From: Streptomyces wedmorensis
GTDB taxonomy: Bacteria; Actinomycetota; Actinomycetes; Streptomycetales; Streptomycetaceae
Assembly: GCF_000716445.1 (NCBI RefSeq)
Contig: NZ_JNWK01000011.1
Coordinates: forward strand, 1 to 64,000
Direction of reading: 5' to 3'
Length of the DNA: 64,000 bases
Shown here: one piece after another, positions 26,304 through 35,997 of the stretch
Layout: every line of letters starts with the position of its first letter
Position numbering within the stretch: the stretch's first letter is position 1
Translations under genes and position numbers: made by a program
Notes under the pieces: model-generated
What the model was told of the DNA's origin: nothing
The model's database searches: none
The model's input: the letters and a program-made list of their open reading frames with translations, nothing else

Positions 26304-28826
26304 TTACGCGTCCTTCGAGAGGTTCGGGCCGGTGCCGCCCGTGGCCTCGATGGGCGGGGAGTCCGGCAGGGCCGACTTCTCCTCGCCGCGGAAGGTGAAC
26401 TTGCGCTCCTCGCCGTCGCCCTCGGTGTCGACGACCACGATGTGACCGGGGCGCAGGTCGCCGAAGAGGATCTTCTCCGACAGCGTGTCCTCGATCTCGC
26501 GCTGGATCGTCCGGCGGAGCGGACGGGCGCCCATCACGGGGTCGTAGCCCTTCTTGGACAGGAGCTCCTTCGCGGACTGGGAGAGCTCGATGCCCATGTC
26601 CCGGTCCTTCAGGCGCTCGTCCACGCGGCTGATCATCAGGTCGACGATCTGGAGGATGTCGTCCTGGGTCAGCTGCGGGAAGACGATGATGTCGTCCACA
26701 CGGTTGAGGAACTCCGGGCGGAAGTGCTGCTTCAGCTCGTCGCTGACCTTCGCCTTCATCCGCTCGTAGTTGGACTTCGTGTCGCCCTGGGCGGCGAAGC
26801 CCAGGTTGAAGCCCTTCGAGATGTCCCGGGTCCCGAGGTTGGTGGTCATGATGATCACCGTGTTCTTGAAGTCCACGACCCGGCCCTGGGAGTCGGTCAG
26901 GCGACCGTCCTCCAGGATCTGGAGAAGGGAATTGAAGATATCGGGGTGGGCCTTCTCGACCTCGTCGAAGAGGACGACGGAGAACGGCTTGCGGCGCACC
27001 TTCTCGGTGAGCTGGCCGCCCTCTTCGTAGCCGACGTATCCGGGCGGCGAACCGAAGAGGCGGGAAACCGTGTGCTTCTCGCTGAACTCCGACATGTCGA
27101 GGGAGATCATCGCGTCCTCGTCGCCGAAGAGGAATTCGGCGAGGGCCTTCGAAAGCTCGGTCTTACCGACACCGGACGGACCGGCGAAGATGAACGAGCC
27201 ACCGGGGCGCTTCGGGTCCTTCAGACCGGCCCGCGTACGGCGGATGGCCCGCGACAGGCCCTTGACGGCGTCCTTCTGGCCGATGACGCGCTTGTGGAGC
27301 TCGTCCTCCATGCGGAGCAGGCGGCTGGACTCCTCCTCGGTCAGCTTGAAGACCGGGATGCCGGTGGCGGTCGCGAGGACCTCGGCGATCAGCTCGCCGT
27401 CGACCTCGGCGACGACGTCCATGTCGCCGGCCTTCCACTCCTTCTCGCGCTTGGCCTTCGCGGCGAGGAGCTGCTTCTCCTTGTCGCGGAGCGAGGCGGC
27501 CTTCTCGAAGTCCTGCGAGTCGATCGCGGACTCCTTGTCGCGGCGGACGCCGGCGATCTTCTCGTCGAACTCGCGGAGGTCCGGCGGCGCGGTCATCCGG
27601 CGGATGCGCATCCGGGAGCCGGCCTCGTCGATCAGGTCGATCGCCTTGTCCGGGAGGAAGCGGTCCGAGATGTACCGGTCGGCGAGGGTCGCGGCCTGGA
27701 CGAGGGCCTCGTCGGTGATGGAGACCCGGTGGTGGGCCTCGTACCGGTCGCGCAGACCCTTGAGGATCTCGATGGTGTGCGGCAGCGACGGCTCGGCGAC
27801 CTGGATGGGCTGGAAGCGGCGCTCGAGGGCCGCGTCCTTCTCCAGGTACTTGCGGTACTCGTCGAGGGTGGTCGCACCGATGGTCTGGAGCTCACCACGG
27901 GCCAGCATCGGCTTGAGGATGCTGGCGGCGTCGATCGCGCCCTCGGCGGCGCCCGCACCCACGAGGGTGTGGAGCTCGTCGATGAACAGGATGATGTCGC
28001 CGCGGGTGCGGATCTCCTTGAGGACCTTCTTCAGGCGCTCCTCGAAGTCACCGCGGTAGCGGGAGCCGGCGACCAGCGCGCCGAGGTCCAGGGTGTAGAG
28101 GTGCTTGTCCTTGAGGGTCTCGGGCACCTCGCCCTTGACGATGGCCTGCGCGAGGCCTTCGACGACGGCGGTCTTGCCGACGCCGGGCTCGCCGATGAGG
28201 ACCGGGTTGTTCTTGGTGCGGCGGGACAGCACCTGCATGACCCGCTCGATCTCCTTCTCGCGCCCGATGACCGGGTCGAGCTTGGATTCGCGGGCCGCCT
28301 GGGTGAGGTTGCGGCCGAACTGGTCGAGGACCAGGGACGTCGAGGGCGTGCCCTCGGCAGGACCGCCGGCCGTGGCGGCTTCCTTGCCCTGGTAGCCGGA
28401 GAGCAGCTGGATGACCTGCTGTCGCACCCGGTTGAGGTCGGCGCCCAGCTTCACGAGGACCTGGGCGGCGACGCCCTCGCCCTCGCGGATCAGGCCGAGC
28501 AGGATGTGCTCGGTGCCGATGTAGTTGTGGCCGAGCTGGAGGGCCTCACGGAGCGAGAGCTCCAGGACCTTCTTGGCGCGAGGGGTGAAGGGGATGTGCC
28601 CGGACGGGGCCTGCTGCCCCTGCCCGATGATCTCCTCCACCTGCTGGCGGACCGCCTCGAGCGAAATCCCGAGGCTCTCCAGGGCCTTAGCGGCGACACC
28701 CTCACCCTCGTGGATAAGGCCCAGAAGGATGTGCTCGGTGCCGATGTAGTTGTGGTTGAGCATCCGGGCTTCTTCCTGAGCCAGGACGACAACCCGCCGC
28801 GCGCGGTCGGTGAACCTCTCGAACAT
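26304..28826 (-). CDS. clpC: ATP-dependent Clp protease ATP-binding subunit ClpC
   Basis: 840 residues, full-length ClpC. Double Clp N-domain (about 1-145, two '[19 protein letters not shown]'-like repeats), AAA D1 with Walker A 'GEPGVGKT' and Walker B 'IILFIDELH', a UVR-like middle region (about 420-455), AAA D2 with 'GPSGVGKT' and '[11 protein letters not shown]', and a ClpP-docking Leu/Gly-rich loop region. It unfolds substrates for ClpP and is essential or nearly so in actinobacteria. ATG preceded by GAGGAGCG. The acidic tail 'NLSKDA' ends the protein. Confidence 0.97.
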   Translation of the reverse strand: MFERFTDRARRVVVLAQEEARMLNHNYIGTEHILLGLIHEGEGVAAKALESLGISLEAVRQQVEEIIGQGQQAPSGHIPFTPRAKKVLELSLREALQLGHNYIGTEHILLGLIREGEGVAAQVLVKLGADLNRVRQQVIQLLSGYQGKEAATAGGPAEGTPSTSLVLDQFGRNLTQAARESKLDPVIGREKEIERVMQVLSRRTKNNPVLIGEPGVGKTAVVEGLAQAIVKGEVPETLKDKHLYTLDLGALVAGSRYRGDFEERLKKVLKEIRTRGDIILFIDELHTLVGAGAAEGAIDAASILKPMLARGELQTIGATTLDEYRKYLEKDAALERRFQPIQVAEPSLPHTIEILKGLRDRYEAHHRVSITDEALVQAATLADRYISDRFLPDKAIDLIDEAGSRMRIRRMTAPPDLREFDEKIAGVRRDKESAIDSQDFEKAASLRDKEKQLLAAKAKREKEWKAGDMDVVAEVDGELIAEVLATATGIPVFKLTEEESSRLLRMEDELHKRVIGQKDAVKGLSRAIRRTRAGLKDPKRPGGSFIFAGPSGVGKTELSKALAEFLFGDEDAMISLDMSEFSEKHTVSRLFGSPPGYVGYEEGGQLTEKVRRKPFSVVLFDEVEKAHPDIFNSLLQILEDGRLTDSQGRVVDFKNTVIIMTTNLGTRDISKGFNLGFAAQGDTKSNYERMKAKVSDELKQHFRPEFLNRVDDIIVFPQLTQDDILQIVDLMISRVDERLKDRDMGIELSQSAKELLSKKGYDPVMGARPLRRTIQREIEDTLSEKILFGDLRPGHIVVVDTEGDGEERKFTFRGEEKSALPDSPPIEATGGTGPNLSKDA

Positions 28827-29299
28827 CGTTAATCGCTCCTCAGAGCGGTCAGTCAGTTAGGGGTCGATCCCCTCCCTGTCCTTCCGCAGCTTAGTCCCGC
28901 AAGCGGGGACCGCTCATTCCAACTGCCGACATCCGTCCGGATCACCCCCTCTTCCGCGGGGAGACCTGCTGCCGAACAGCCGACAAATGCTCCAACCCGA
29001 TGGTGCGAGACGATGTTCCCGCAGGCCAAGTAGTTACCCGCGCCATCAGTACGCCGATGGCGAACGTGAGACGCCGAAGCCCGCGAGTCGCCCCTCTCCA
29101 CTAGGAATGTCTTACCCGTAAGCACTGACACTCCATGCGGCGCACCCCGGTTCCCTCCGCTACCAGCGAACACCCTTGCGCGGTCGAATGCACGCGTACG
29201 CCTCATCACGGACACCGTGCGCGTCCGGAAGGGGACCGAACGTCACGACGACGTCCCCCGGGGCGTAACCAAGACGCCCCCGCGGGAGTTCCACCGGGC
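28827..29299. other. 473-base clpC upstream region with small inverted repeats
   Basis: No convincing gene. It should hold the clpC promoter(s). Visible elements: GTCCC-GCAAGCG-GGGAC dyad at about 28892-28908, CGCCATC-N8-GATGGCG at 29041-29062, and CTTAC-CC-GTAAG at 29111-29122. One of these could be a ClgR- or stress-regulator site; I cannot assign them. A 120-codon frame on the minus strand here looks spurious. Confidence 0.45.
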
Positions 29300-29890
29300 A
29301 TGGCTTTCACCGTCCCGCTGCCCCGCTCGCCGATCGACGGCGGCATGGCGCGGTGGTACGAGGACGAGCTCGGCTGGGCGACGGTGGCGGGTCCGCCGGT
29401 GCAGCTGGTCACGGGGCTGCGGTTCGACGTCCTGGAGCTGCCCGCCGCGGCCGGTCGGGGCGTGCTGCGCCGGATGGGCGCGGCGACGGGTCCTGTGGCC
29501 CTGATGGGGCGCCGGATGCGGCTGCTCGTGGCAGCGGGGAGCGCCGAGGAGCTCCCAGGACTGCTCGACTGGCTGGAGTGGGGCGGGATCTCGCTGGATC
29601 TCGCCGGTGTGGGCGCCGATGGCCGGATGGCCGCGCCCCTTCCCCCGGGGCGCGGCAATTCCGGCACTCGGGGCGCCGCCGTGTGGCTGCGGGCGCCCGT
29701 GCCGGGGCGCGAGGTGGAGACCTCGCTGCCGGCCCTGCGGTCCGCACCGTGGGGCGGTGCGGATGCCCCGTGCCTGGTGCGGCTCGTGGCCGCGGCCGCG
29801 ACTGAGTGCCACCGGGTGCGGCTGCTGAGTGCCCGGCCCCGTGGGCCGGCGGCTCAGCAGCTGTCGCCTCAGCGGTTCGCGTCCTCGTAG
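29300..29890 (+). CDS. Conserved actinobacterial hypothetical protein
   Basis: About 196 residues from the ATG at 29300 (the frame is open from 29135). It contains 'WYEDELGWATVAGPPVQLVTGLRFDVLELP', reminiscent of the N-terminal part of bifunctional primase/polymerase (Prim-Pol) proteins, but without visible catalytic Asp pairs, so I do not assign a function. Rich in Gly, Ala, Leu and Arg. It lies between clpC and lsr2, and its last 22 bases overlap the 3' end of lsr2 on the opposite strand. A GGAG lies 10-13 bases before the chosen ATG; the N-terminal start is uncertain. Confidence 0.6.
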   Translation: MAFTVPLPRSPIDGGMARWYEDELGWATVAGPPVQLVTGLRFDVLELPAAAGRGVLRRMGAATGPVALMGRRMRLLVAAGSAEELPGLLDWLEWGGISLDLAGVGADGRMAAPLPPGRGNSGTRGAAVWLRAPVPGREVETSLPALRSAPWGGADAPCLVRLVAAAATECHRVRLLSARPRGPAAQQLSPQRFASS

Positions 29891-30201
29891 GCCGCCTTGA
29901 CGGTGGCGGGCACGCGGCCGCGGTCGTTCACGTCGTAGCCGTTCTCCTTGGCCCACGCGCGGATCTTGGCGGTGTCGGGACTGCCGGCCGCGACACGGCC
30001 CTTGCCGCGCCCGCCCGTGGTGCGGCCACCGGTGCGACGGCCACCCGCGGTGTACGGCTCCAGCAGGCCACGGAGCTTTTCGGCGTTGGCGGTGGTGAGG
30101 TCGATCTCGTAGGTCTTCCCGTCCAGCGCGAACGTCACCGTCTCGTCCGCTTCGACGCCGTCGAGGTCGTCGACAAGAAGGACCTGAACCTTCTGTGCCA
30201 C
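29869..30201 (-). CDS. lsr2: Lsr2, nucleoid-associated xenogeneic silencer
   Basis: 110 residues. The N-terminal dimerisation domain (1-60, 'AQKVQVLLVDDLDGVEADETVTFALDGKTYEIDLT') is followed by a Gly/Arg-rich linker and a C-terminal DNA-binding domain with the AT-hook-like RGR at 94-96. Lsr2 coats AT-rich DNA and silences foreign and specialised-metabolite genes in Streptomyces. The GTG at 30201 has AAAGGAAA 5-8 bases upstream and matches the family N-terminus; an ATG at 30216 would add MKGNP. The 3' end overlaps the convergent hypothetical gene. Confidence 0.96.
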   Translation of the reverse strand: MAQKVQVLLVDDLDGVEADETVTFALDGKTYEIDLTTANAEKLRGLLEPYTAGGRRTGGRTTGGRGKGRVAAGSPDTAKIRAWAKENGYDVNDRGRVPATVKAAYEDANR

Positions 30202-30326
30202 CGGATTTCCTTTCATCGAAAATGCAGTACGCGGAAAGGAAACCGCTTTTCCCGGAAAAACACAAACCCCTGGCAGAGGTTCAGAACCCCGGCAACGCGG
30301 GAAACGTGCGCGATTCGGACATAGGG
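30202..30326. promoter_or_regulatory. A/T-enriched lsr2 promoter region
   Basis: This 125-base gap is unusually rich in A and T for the window (runs such as GGAAAGGAAACC, CTTTTCCC, GAAAAACACAAA). It sits upstream of lsr2, whose product prefers AT-rich DNA, so autoregulation is plausible. It also follows the end of the acetyltransferase gene. Confidence 0.4.
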
Positions 30327-30872
30327 TTACAGGTGCAGAAGCATCCGGCTGTTGCCCAAGGTGTTCGGCTTCACTCGTTCGAGACCGAGGAACTCGGCGA
30401 CTCCCTCGTCATAGGAACGCAGGAGCTCGCTGTAGACATCTCCGTCGACCGGGGTCTCGCCGATCTCCACGAAGCCGTGCTTCGCGAAGAAGTCGACTTC
30501 GAAGGTCAGGCAGAATACCCGCCGCACCCCGAGCCATCGGGCCGTGTGCAACAACTTGTCGAGCACCTGATGTCCGACTCCGGCTCCCTTGAACTCGGGA
30601 TCCACGGCGAGAGTGCGGACTTCGGCGAGGTCTTCCCACATCACGTGGAGGGCGCCGCAGCCGACGACGGTGGCGTCCTCGTCGCGTTCCGCGACCCAGA
30701 ACTCCTGGATGGACTCGTAAAGGGTCACGGTCGCCTTGTCGAGCAGGATGCCGCGACTCACGAAAGGATCGACGAGGCGGCGGACCGCGGCGACATCGCT
30801 GGTGCGGGCCCTGCGGACGGTGACGGCTTTGGCGGAGGCCGCGGAGGCGGCCGGAGAGGCAGACGGCGACAT
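30327..30872 (-). CDS. GNAT amino-acid N-acetyltransferase, short ArgA type
   Basis: 181 residues: a Ser/Ala-rich leader of about 16, then a GNAT fold with 'VRRARTSDVAAVRRLV', 'VGCGALHVMWEDLAEVRTLAVDPEFKGAGVGHQVLDKLL' (acetyl-CoA binding Q/R-x-x-G-x-G/A-like loop 'KGAGVG') and 'FFAKHGFVEIGE'. It matches the single-domain N-acetylglutamate synthases that start arginine synthesis in actinobacteria (no kinase domain). It is 9 bases downstream of the BlaI-type gene and probably co-transcribed with it. Confidence 0.85.
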   Translation of the reverse strand: MSPSASPAASAASAKAVTVRRARTSDVAAVRRLVDPFVSRGILLDKATVTLYESIQEFWVAERDEDATVVGCGALHVMWEDLAEVRTLAVDPEFKGAGVGHQVLDKLLHTARWLGVRRVFCLTFEVDFFAKHGFVEIGETPVDGDVYSELLRSYDEGVAEFLGLERVKPNTLGNSRMLLHL

Positions 30873-30881
30873 GGGGGGACG

Positions 30882-31301
30882 CTATCGCTCCCGGACCCCG
30901 GTCCTGTCGGCGCCCTCCTCGGGCGGGGCGGTCAGCGGGGTGTCCCGCTGGACGATTCTGATGGCGTCGTTCAGGGCCTCGCGCTGGCCCTGCGACATCA
31001 TCCCGAAGAAGGCGACGAGTGCGGCCGCCGGGTTGTCGCTCTGGGCCCAGGCCTCGTTCATCAGGGCGGCCGAGTAGGCGGCCCGGGTGGAGACCGCGGT
31101 ATATCGATAGGCGCGGCCTTCGACTTCGCGGCGCACCCAGCCCTTCTGATGGAGATTGTCCATGACGGTCATGACGGTCGTGTAGGCGATGGACCGTTCC
31201 TGCTGGAGGTCCTCCAGAACTTCCCGGACGGTCACCGGGCGGTTCCATTGCCAGACGCGCGTCATGACGGCGTCTTCGAGCTCTCCCAATGGACGGGGCA
31301 C
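30882..31301 (-). CDS. BlaI/MecI/CopY-family transcriptional regulator
   Basis: 139 residues. The winged helix of the BlaI family is clear: 'LGELEDAVMTRVWQWNRPVTVREVLEDL' then 'AYTTVMTVMDNLHQKGWVRREVEGRAYRYTAV', with a helical dimer domain after about 85. Homologues repress antibiotic or metal resistance genes and are usually cut by a partner BlaR1-type metalloprotease; none is adjacent here. GTG start with TAAGGT 6 bases upstream. The AAGGTG could alternatively act as a ribosome-binding site. It leads a two-gene unit with the acetyltransferase. Confidence 0.92.
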   Translation of the reverse strand: MPRPLGELEDAVMTRVWQWNRPVTVREVLEDLQQERSIAYTTVMTVMDNLHQKGWVRREVEGRAYRYTAVSTRAAYSAALMNEAWAQSDNPAAALVAFFGMMSQGQREALNDAIRIVQRDTPLTAPPEEGADRTGVRER

Positions 31302-31430
31302 AACGTCACCTTAGTGCGCAAAAGGCCAATGAACAGCCACTGACGGAAGGAAACGTAGCAAAAAGGACGCGCGACCTCGAAAGGTCACGCGTCCCGGGTG
31401 GTGCGCCGGCCGCCCCTGAGGGCGACCGCC

Positions 31431-31610
31431 TCAGGAGGCGGGGGTGCCGTCCGCCTGACGGGCGGCCTCGGCGCGGGCGATGGCGGCGTCCACGACCGCA
31501 TCCTCCTTGGCCTTGTTCGGGCCGCCCTGGCTCTTCACGATCGTGACGACGAGGGCGATGAAGAACGCGGCCATCACGACGGGGGGCAGGAGCGCGGATA
31601 CGTAGTCCAT
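31431..31610 (-). CDS. Small single-pass membrane protein
   Basis: 59 residues: one N-terminal membrane helix (about 5-27, 'ALLPPVVMAAFFIALVVTIV') followed by a charged, Ala/Glu-rich cytoplasmic helix ('KEDAVVDAAIARAEAARQADG'). It resembles small conserved streptomycete membrane peptides of unknown role. TACCCT sits 7 bases before the ATG and there is no ribosome-binding site, consistent with a leaderless mRNA. It lies downstream of and in the same direction as the next gene, 14 bases after that gene's stop. Confidence 0.75.
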   Translation of the reverse strand: MDYVSALLPPVVMAAFFIALVVTIVKSQGGPNKAKEDAVVDAAIARAEAARQADGTPAS

Positions 31611-31624
31611 GACGACCAGGGTAG

Positions 31625-32227
31625 CTATCCGGCGACCCGCTCCTCGGGCGGGGGCGGGGGTACCGGCCGACGGCGCGGCGGGAACACCTCGGAGGGCTTG
31701 GGCACCGGACGCTCCGCCGGTACGGGCGGGGTCGGCTTGGGCTCGTCGGCCGCCGCGCGCCCGCCGGGCAGCGCCAGCAGCCGGGCCCGGGGCACGCCCG
31801 CCGGGGCGGCGACGGTGGCCTGGGAGACCCGGGCCAGGCGGGTGCGCACGGAACGCTCGGCAAGCACCTGGCAGCGGGTGAGCAGCTCGGAGGCCCCTGC
31901 GTTGCGCCGCAGCGCGCGCAGGGCCGCGAGGTCGTCGGCCCCGGGGTCGTACCCGGCGGCCAGGGCGTCCCGGAGGAGGTCCAGGTAGCCGCCGAGCGAA
32001 CCGGGCAGCGCCTCGCGGTAGCGGGCCAGGTCGTCCAGGAGGAAGGCGCGCAGCCGGCCGGCCTCGCGCGCGGCCTCGTCCACGGATTCGGCCAGGCGCA
32101 GGCAGTCCTGGACGTCCTCGTCCTGGAGGGGGGCGGGGTGGAGGGCGATGGCAAGGGCGCGACGGAGCACACGCAGCTCGTCCGCGCTGAACGCCATGCC
32201 GCCGCGGTATCCGTATGGCGTGGGCAT
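31625..32227 (-). CDS. Hypothetical helical protein with Pro-rich tail
   Basis: 200 residues. Residues 10-135 are mostly amphipathic helix with Leu, Ala, Arg and Asp ('ADELRVLRRALAIALHP ... DVQDCLRLAESVDEAAREAGRLRAFLLDDLARYREAL'), and the last 50 are Pro-rich and basic ('PPRRRPVPPPPPEER'), a likely disordered or protein-binding tail. No family recognised. TAGTGT lies 6 bases before the ATG in a short AT-rich promoter patch (32235-32270), again suggesting a leaderless transcript. Probably co-expressed with the small membrane protein that follows. Confidence 0.7.
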   Translation of the reverse strand: MPTPYGYRGGMAFSADELRVLRRALAIALHPAPLQDEDVQDCLRLAESVDEAAREAGRLRAFLLDDLARYREALPGSLGGYLDLLRDALAAGYDPGADDLAALRALRRNAGASELLTRCQVLAERSVRTRLARVSQATVAAPAGVPRARLLALPGGRAAADEPKPTPPVPAERPVPKPSEVFPPRRRPVPPPPPEERVAG

Positions 32228-32299
32228 GGGCCGACACTACGCGCTAATCGGACAATTTTCTCTTAGCGATCATTCCGGCGCGCCGCCGCGCGGCCCCCC

Positions 32300-32391
32300 G
32301 GGAGGGCCGGTCCGGTGGACGCGGGAGGGCCGGTCCGGTGGACGCGGGAGGGCCGGTCCGGTGGACGCGGGAGGGCCGGTCCGGTGGGCGG
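32300..32391. repeat. 23-bp tandem repeat, four copies
   Basis: Unit GGGAGGGCCGGTCCGGTGGA + CGC repeats exactly three times from 32300 to 32368, and a fourth copy (32369-32391) diverges at its end. Fragments of the unit continue to about 32420. It lies in the gap between coaX and the divergent-facing hypothetical gene and is not part of a credible gene. Confidence 0.9.
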
Positions 32392-32476
32392 CCGGGGCCC
32401 GAGCCGGTGGACGCGGGAAGGCTCGGCCGGTGAGGGCGCGGAGCCCGGGGTGCCCGGGTGGGCCGGGCACCGGGGC

Positions 32477-33283
32477 TCACATGCGGGTGACGTTCCGCTC
32501 GTACACCAGGCGCAGGCCGATCAGGGTCAGCCAGGGCTCGTGCTCGTCGATCTCGGCCGACTCGCCGAGGACCATCGGGGCGAGGCCGCCCGTGGCGATG
32601 ACGGTGACGTCGGAGGGGTTGCCGTTCGGGCCGACGAGCTCGCGCTTCATGCGGGCGACGACGCCGTCGACCTGGCCCGCGTAGCCGAAGATGATGCCCG
32701 ACTGCATCGCCTCGACCGTGTTCTTGCCGATCACGTTCCGCGGGCGGGCCAGCTCGATCTTGCGGAGCATGGCGCCCTTCACGCCCAGCGCCTCGACCGA
32801 GATCTCGATGCCGGGCGCGATGGCCCCGCCCGCGTACTCGCCGCGCGCGGTGACCGCGTCGTACGTCGTCGCCGTGCCGAAGTCGACGACGATCGCGGGA
32901 CCGCCGTACAGCTCGACCGCCGCGGCCGCGTTGATGACGCGGTCCGCGCCGACCTCCTTGGGGTTGTCGGTGATGACCGGGACGCCCGTCTTGACGCCCG
33001 GCTCCACCAGGACCGCCGGCACGTCCCCGTAGTACCGGCGGGTCACCTCGCGCAGTTCGTGCAGCACCGAGGGGACCGTCGCGCAGATGGCGATCCCCTC
33101 GATGCCGTCGCTCAGCTCGACGCCGAGCAGCGGGTGCATGCCCATGAGGCCCTGGAGCAGGACCGCCCACTCGTCGGCGGTCCGGCGCGGGTCCGTGGAA
33201 ATGCGCCAGTGCTCGATGACCTCCTCGCCGTCGAAGAGGCCGAGGACCGTCTGGGTGTTGCCGACGTCGATGGTGAGCAGCAT
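32477..33283 (-). CDS. coaX: Type III pantothenate kinase
   Basis: 268 residues of the ASKHA fold: phosphate loop 'MLLTIDVGNTQTVLG', 'GADRVINAAAA' (substrate-binding G-x-D-R), 'VVDFGTATTYDAV' with the catalytic Asp, and 'ATGGLAPMV'. CoaX phosphorylates pantothenate in the first step of CoA synthesis and needs a monovalent cation such as K+. Its ATG shares one base with the nadC stop (TGATG), so translation is coupled. It ends the panC-nadB-nadC-coaX operon, joining the pantothenate supply to CoA production. Confidence 0.96.
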   Translation of the reverse strand: MLLTIDVGNTQTVLGLFDGEEVIEHWRISTDPRRTADEWAVLLQGLMGMHPLLGVELSDGIEGIAICATVPSVLHELREVTRRYYGDVPAVLVEPGVKTGVPVITDNPKEVGADRVINAAAAVELYGGPAIVVDFGTATTYDAVTARGEYAGGAIAPGIEISVEALGVKGAMLRKIELARPRNVIGKNTVEAMQSGIIFGYAGQVDGVVARMKRELVGPNGNPSDVTVIATGGLAPMVLGESAEIDEHEPWLTLIGLRLVYERNVTRM

Positions 33284-34302
33284 CAGACGGCCGCCTCGCG
33301 CAGGTCGAGGCCGATGTCGAGGATCGGGGAGGAGTGGGTGAGCCCGCCGACCGCCAGGTAGTCCACGCCGGTCGCCGCGTACGCCGCCGCGTTCTCCAGG
33401 GTCAGCCGGCCCGAGGACTCCAGGACGGCGCGGCCCGCGACGATCGCGACGGCCTCCTCGGTCTCGATCGGGGTGAAGTTGTCGAGCAGGATCAGGTCGG
33501 CGCCCGCGTCCAGGACCTCGCGGACCTGGTGCATCGTGTCGACCTCGACCTCGATCGGTACCTCGGGGAACATCTCGCGCACGGCCTCGAAGGCCTCGGC
33601 GACGCCACCGGCCGCCACCACGTGGTTGTCCTTCACGAGGGCCGCGTCGGACAGCGACATGCGGTGGTTCACGCCGCCGCCGCAGCGGACCGCGTACTTC
33701 TCCAGGGCGCGCAGGCCCGGGGTGGTCTTGCGGGTGTCGCGGACCTTCGCCTTCGTGCCCTCCAGGGCGTCCGCCCACGCGCGCGTGGCGGTGGCGATGC
33801 CGGAGAGGCGGCACAGGATGTTGAGCGCGCTGCGCTCGCCGGTGAGCAGGTCGCGGGTGCGGGCGGTGACGCTGAGCAGCGTCTGCCCGGCCTCGACGCG
33901 CTCGCCGTCCTCGACGTGCCGCTCGACCTCGAACTCGTCCGCGCAGACGATGGACAGGACGGCCTCGGCGACCCGCAGACCGGCCACGACACCGGCCTCG
34001 CGGGCGGTGAAGTCGGCGGTGGCGACGGCGTCCTCGGGAACGGTCGCCACGGTCGTCACGTCGACGCCGCCGTCGAGGTCCTCGGCGATCGCCAGGTGGG
34101 CGATGTCCTCGACCTGCACCGGGTCGAGACCGGCCTCGGCGAGCAGCTCGGCGAGCGCGGGGTCGAGCCCGCACTCGAACTCCTCGCCCCCGCCGCAGGC
34201 GCAGTCGTCGCCGCAGCCTTCGGGCTCGTCGGCGGAGACCGTGTTGATCTGGATGAGAGGGACGTCCACGGGCTCGGGACGGGCTTCCTCGGGCGTGCTC
34301 AC
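33283..34302 (-). CDS. nadC: Nicotinate-nucleotide pyrophosphorylase (quinolinate phosphoribosyltransferase)
   Basis: 339 residues; converts quinolinate and PRPP to nicotinate mononucleotide. Family marks: 'AEDLDGGVDVTT', 'RTRDLLTGERSALNILCRLSGIAT', 'DTRKTTPGLRALEKYAVRCGGGVNHR', 'KDNHVVAAG' and 'ILLDNF'. It carries about 45 extra N-terminal residues with a Cys/Asp/Glu/Gly-rich stretch (EGCGDDCACGGGEEFECG) not needed for catalysis. The GTG start abuts the nadB stop. Operon position between nadB and coaX; nadA is not in this window. Confidence 0.96.
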   Translation of the reverse strand: MSTPEEARPEPVDVPLIQINTVSADEPEGCGDDCACGGGEEFECGLDPALAELLAEAGLDPVQVEDIAHLAIAEDLDGGVDVTTVATVPEDAVATADFTAREAGVVAGLRVAEAVLSIVCADEFEVERHVEDGERVEAGQTLLSVTARTRDLLTGERSALNILCRLSGIATATRAWADALEGTKAKVRDTRKTTPGLRALEKYAVRCGGGVNHRMSLSDAALVKDNHVVAAGGVAEAFEAVREMFPEVPIEVEVDTMHQVREVLDAGADLILLDNFTPIETEEAVAIVAGRAVLESSGRLTLENAAAYAATGVDYLAVGGLTHSSPILDIGLDLREAAV

Positions 34303-35997
34303 TTACGGCTCCCTTGGGGCGTCGACGGTGGGGGGAAAGTCGAAGGTGTCGGTGGTGCGGACGTCGAGGGTCCGCTCCGGCGTGAGGCGTACGACGAGGT
34401 GCCGGCGCCAGTCCGTGTCGTCCCGGTCCGGGTGGTCCTCGCGCCAGTGGCAGCCGCGGGTCTCCTCGCGGCGGCGGGCCGCGGCGACCAGGACCCGGGC
34501 GACGCACAGCAGGTTGGTGGTCTCCCAGGACTCCACACCGGGCTCGGCGGCCTTGGTGTCGTCGGTGCCGCCGGCCACGGCGTCGCTGTGCAGGGCGTCG
34601 AGGGCCTCGGCGGCCGCCCGCAGGCTGGTCTCCGAGCGGAGCACCCCCGCGCCGGCCGTCATCACCCGCTGCACGCGGGTCCGCGCGCCCGCCACGGGCA
34701 GCGGCAGGGTCACCGGCGCCGGGTGCGGCACCGGGGCTCCCGCCACGCGCGGGGCGGCGGCCGTGATGTCCTCGGCGATCCGCTCGGCGAAGACCAGGCC
34801 TTCGAGGAGCGAGTTCGAGGCGAGCCGGTTGGCGCCGTGGACGCCCGTACAGGCCACCTCGCCGCACGCGTACAGGCCGGGGACGGTGGTCCGGCCGCTC
34901 AGGTCCGTGCGGACACCGCCGGAGGCGTAGTGGGCGGCGGGGGCGACCGGGATCGGCTCGGTCACCGGGTCGATGTCGTGCGAGCGGCAGGCGGCCAGGA
35001 TCGTCGGGAAGCGCTGCTCCCACATCTCGGCGCCGAAGTGCCGGCCGTCGAGGTACATGTGCTCGGTGCCGTGCTCCTGCATCCGGCGCGTGATCGCCTT
35101 GGCGACGATGTCCCGGGGGGCGAGCTCGGCCAGCTCGTGCTGCCCGACCATGAAGCGGACCCCGTCGGCGTCGACCAGGTGGGCGCCCTCGCCGCGTACC
35201 GCCTCGGAGACCAGCGGCTGCTGGCCCTCGGAGCCGGCGCCCAGGAAGAGCACCGTCGGGTGGAACTGGACGAACTCCAGGTCGGAGACCTCGGCGCCGG
35301 CCCGCAGGGCGAGCGCGACGCCGTCGCCGGTGGAGACGGCCGGGTTCGTGGTGGCGGAGTAGACCTGGCCCATGCCGCCGGTCGCCAGGACCACCGCGGG
35401 CGCGTGGACGGCGCCGACGCCGTCGTGCTGGCCCTCGCCCATGACGTGCAGGGTCACGCCCGCCGTGCGCCCCTCGGCGTCGGTCAGGAGGTCGAGGACG
35501 AGGGCGTGCTCGATGAAGCGGACGCCCCCGTCCCGTATCGCCTCGACCAGGGCGCGGGAGATCTCGGCGCCGGTCGCGTCCCCACCCGCGTGGGCGATCC
35601 GACGGCGGTGGTGGCCGCCCTCCCGGGTCAGCGCGATCTCGCCGTCGGAGCTCTTGTCGAAGTCGGCGCCGGTGGCGATCAGCCGCCGGACGGCGTCCGG
35701 GCCCTCGGTGACCAGCAGCCGCACGGCGTCCTCGTCGCAGAGGCCCGCGCCGGCGACCAGGGTGTCGTCGAGGTGCTGCTCGGGGGTGTCGCCCTCGCCG
35801 AGGGCGGCGGCGATGCCGCCCTGGGCCCAGCGGGTGGAGCCGTCGTCGAGCCGGGCCTTGGTGACGACGACGGTACGGAGCCCGGCGGCGGTGCACCGCA
35901 GGGCGGCGGTGAGACCGGCGACCCCGGAGCCGACCACGACGACGTCGGCGTCGATGTCCCAGCCGGGCGCGGGGGCGTGCAGCCGTATTCCGGTCAC
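34303..35997 (-). CDS. nadB: L-aspartate oxidase
   Basis: 564 residues of flavoprotein. FAD-binding dinucleotide fold '[19 protein letters not shown]', '[13 protein letters not shown]', active-site region '[11 protein letters not shown]'-like '[13 protein letters not shown]', 'QFHPTV', '[16 protein letters not shown]' and the late '[28 protein letters not shown]'. It oxidises aspartate to iminoaspartate, the first step of de novo NAD synthesis. The GTG start overlaps the panC stop (GTGA). The long C-terminal helical domain is present but a little diverged. Confidence 0.96.
   Translation of the reverse strand: MTGIRLHAPAPGWDIDADVVVVGSGVAGLTAALRCTAAGLRTVVVTKARLDDGSTRWAQGGIAAALGEGDTPEQHLDDTLVAGAGLCDEDAVRLLVTEGPDAVRRLIATGADFDKSSDGEIALTREGGHHRRRIAHAGGDATGAEISRALVEAIRDGGVRFIEHALVLDLLTDAEGRTAGVTLHVMGEGQHDGVGAVHAPAVVLATGGMGQVYSATTNPAVSTGDGVALALRAGAEVSDLEFVQFHPTVLFLGAGSEGQQPLVSEAVRGEGAHLVDADGVRFMVGQHELAELAPRDIVAKAITRRMQEHGTEHMYLDGRHFGAEMWEQRFPTILAACRSHDIDPVTEPIPVAPAAHYASGGVRTDLSGRTTVPGLYACGEVACTGVHGANRLASNSLLEGLVFAERIAEDITAAAPRVAGAPVPHPAPVTLPLPVAGARTRVQRVMTAGAGVLRSETSLRAAAEALDALHSDAVAGGTDDTKAAEPGVESWETTNLLCVARVLVAAARRREETRGCHWREDHPDRDDTDWRRHLVVRLTPERTLDVRTTDTFDFPPTVDAPREP

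Noticed and set aside
28853..29215. 120-codon minus-strand frame upstream of clpC
   Set aside because: Atypical composition (His, Ser and Arg mix), no ribosome-binding site, lies in the clpC promoter region.
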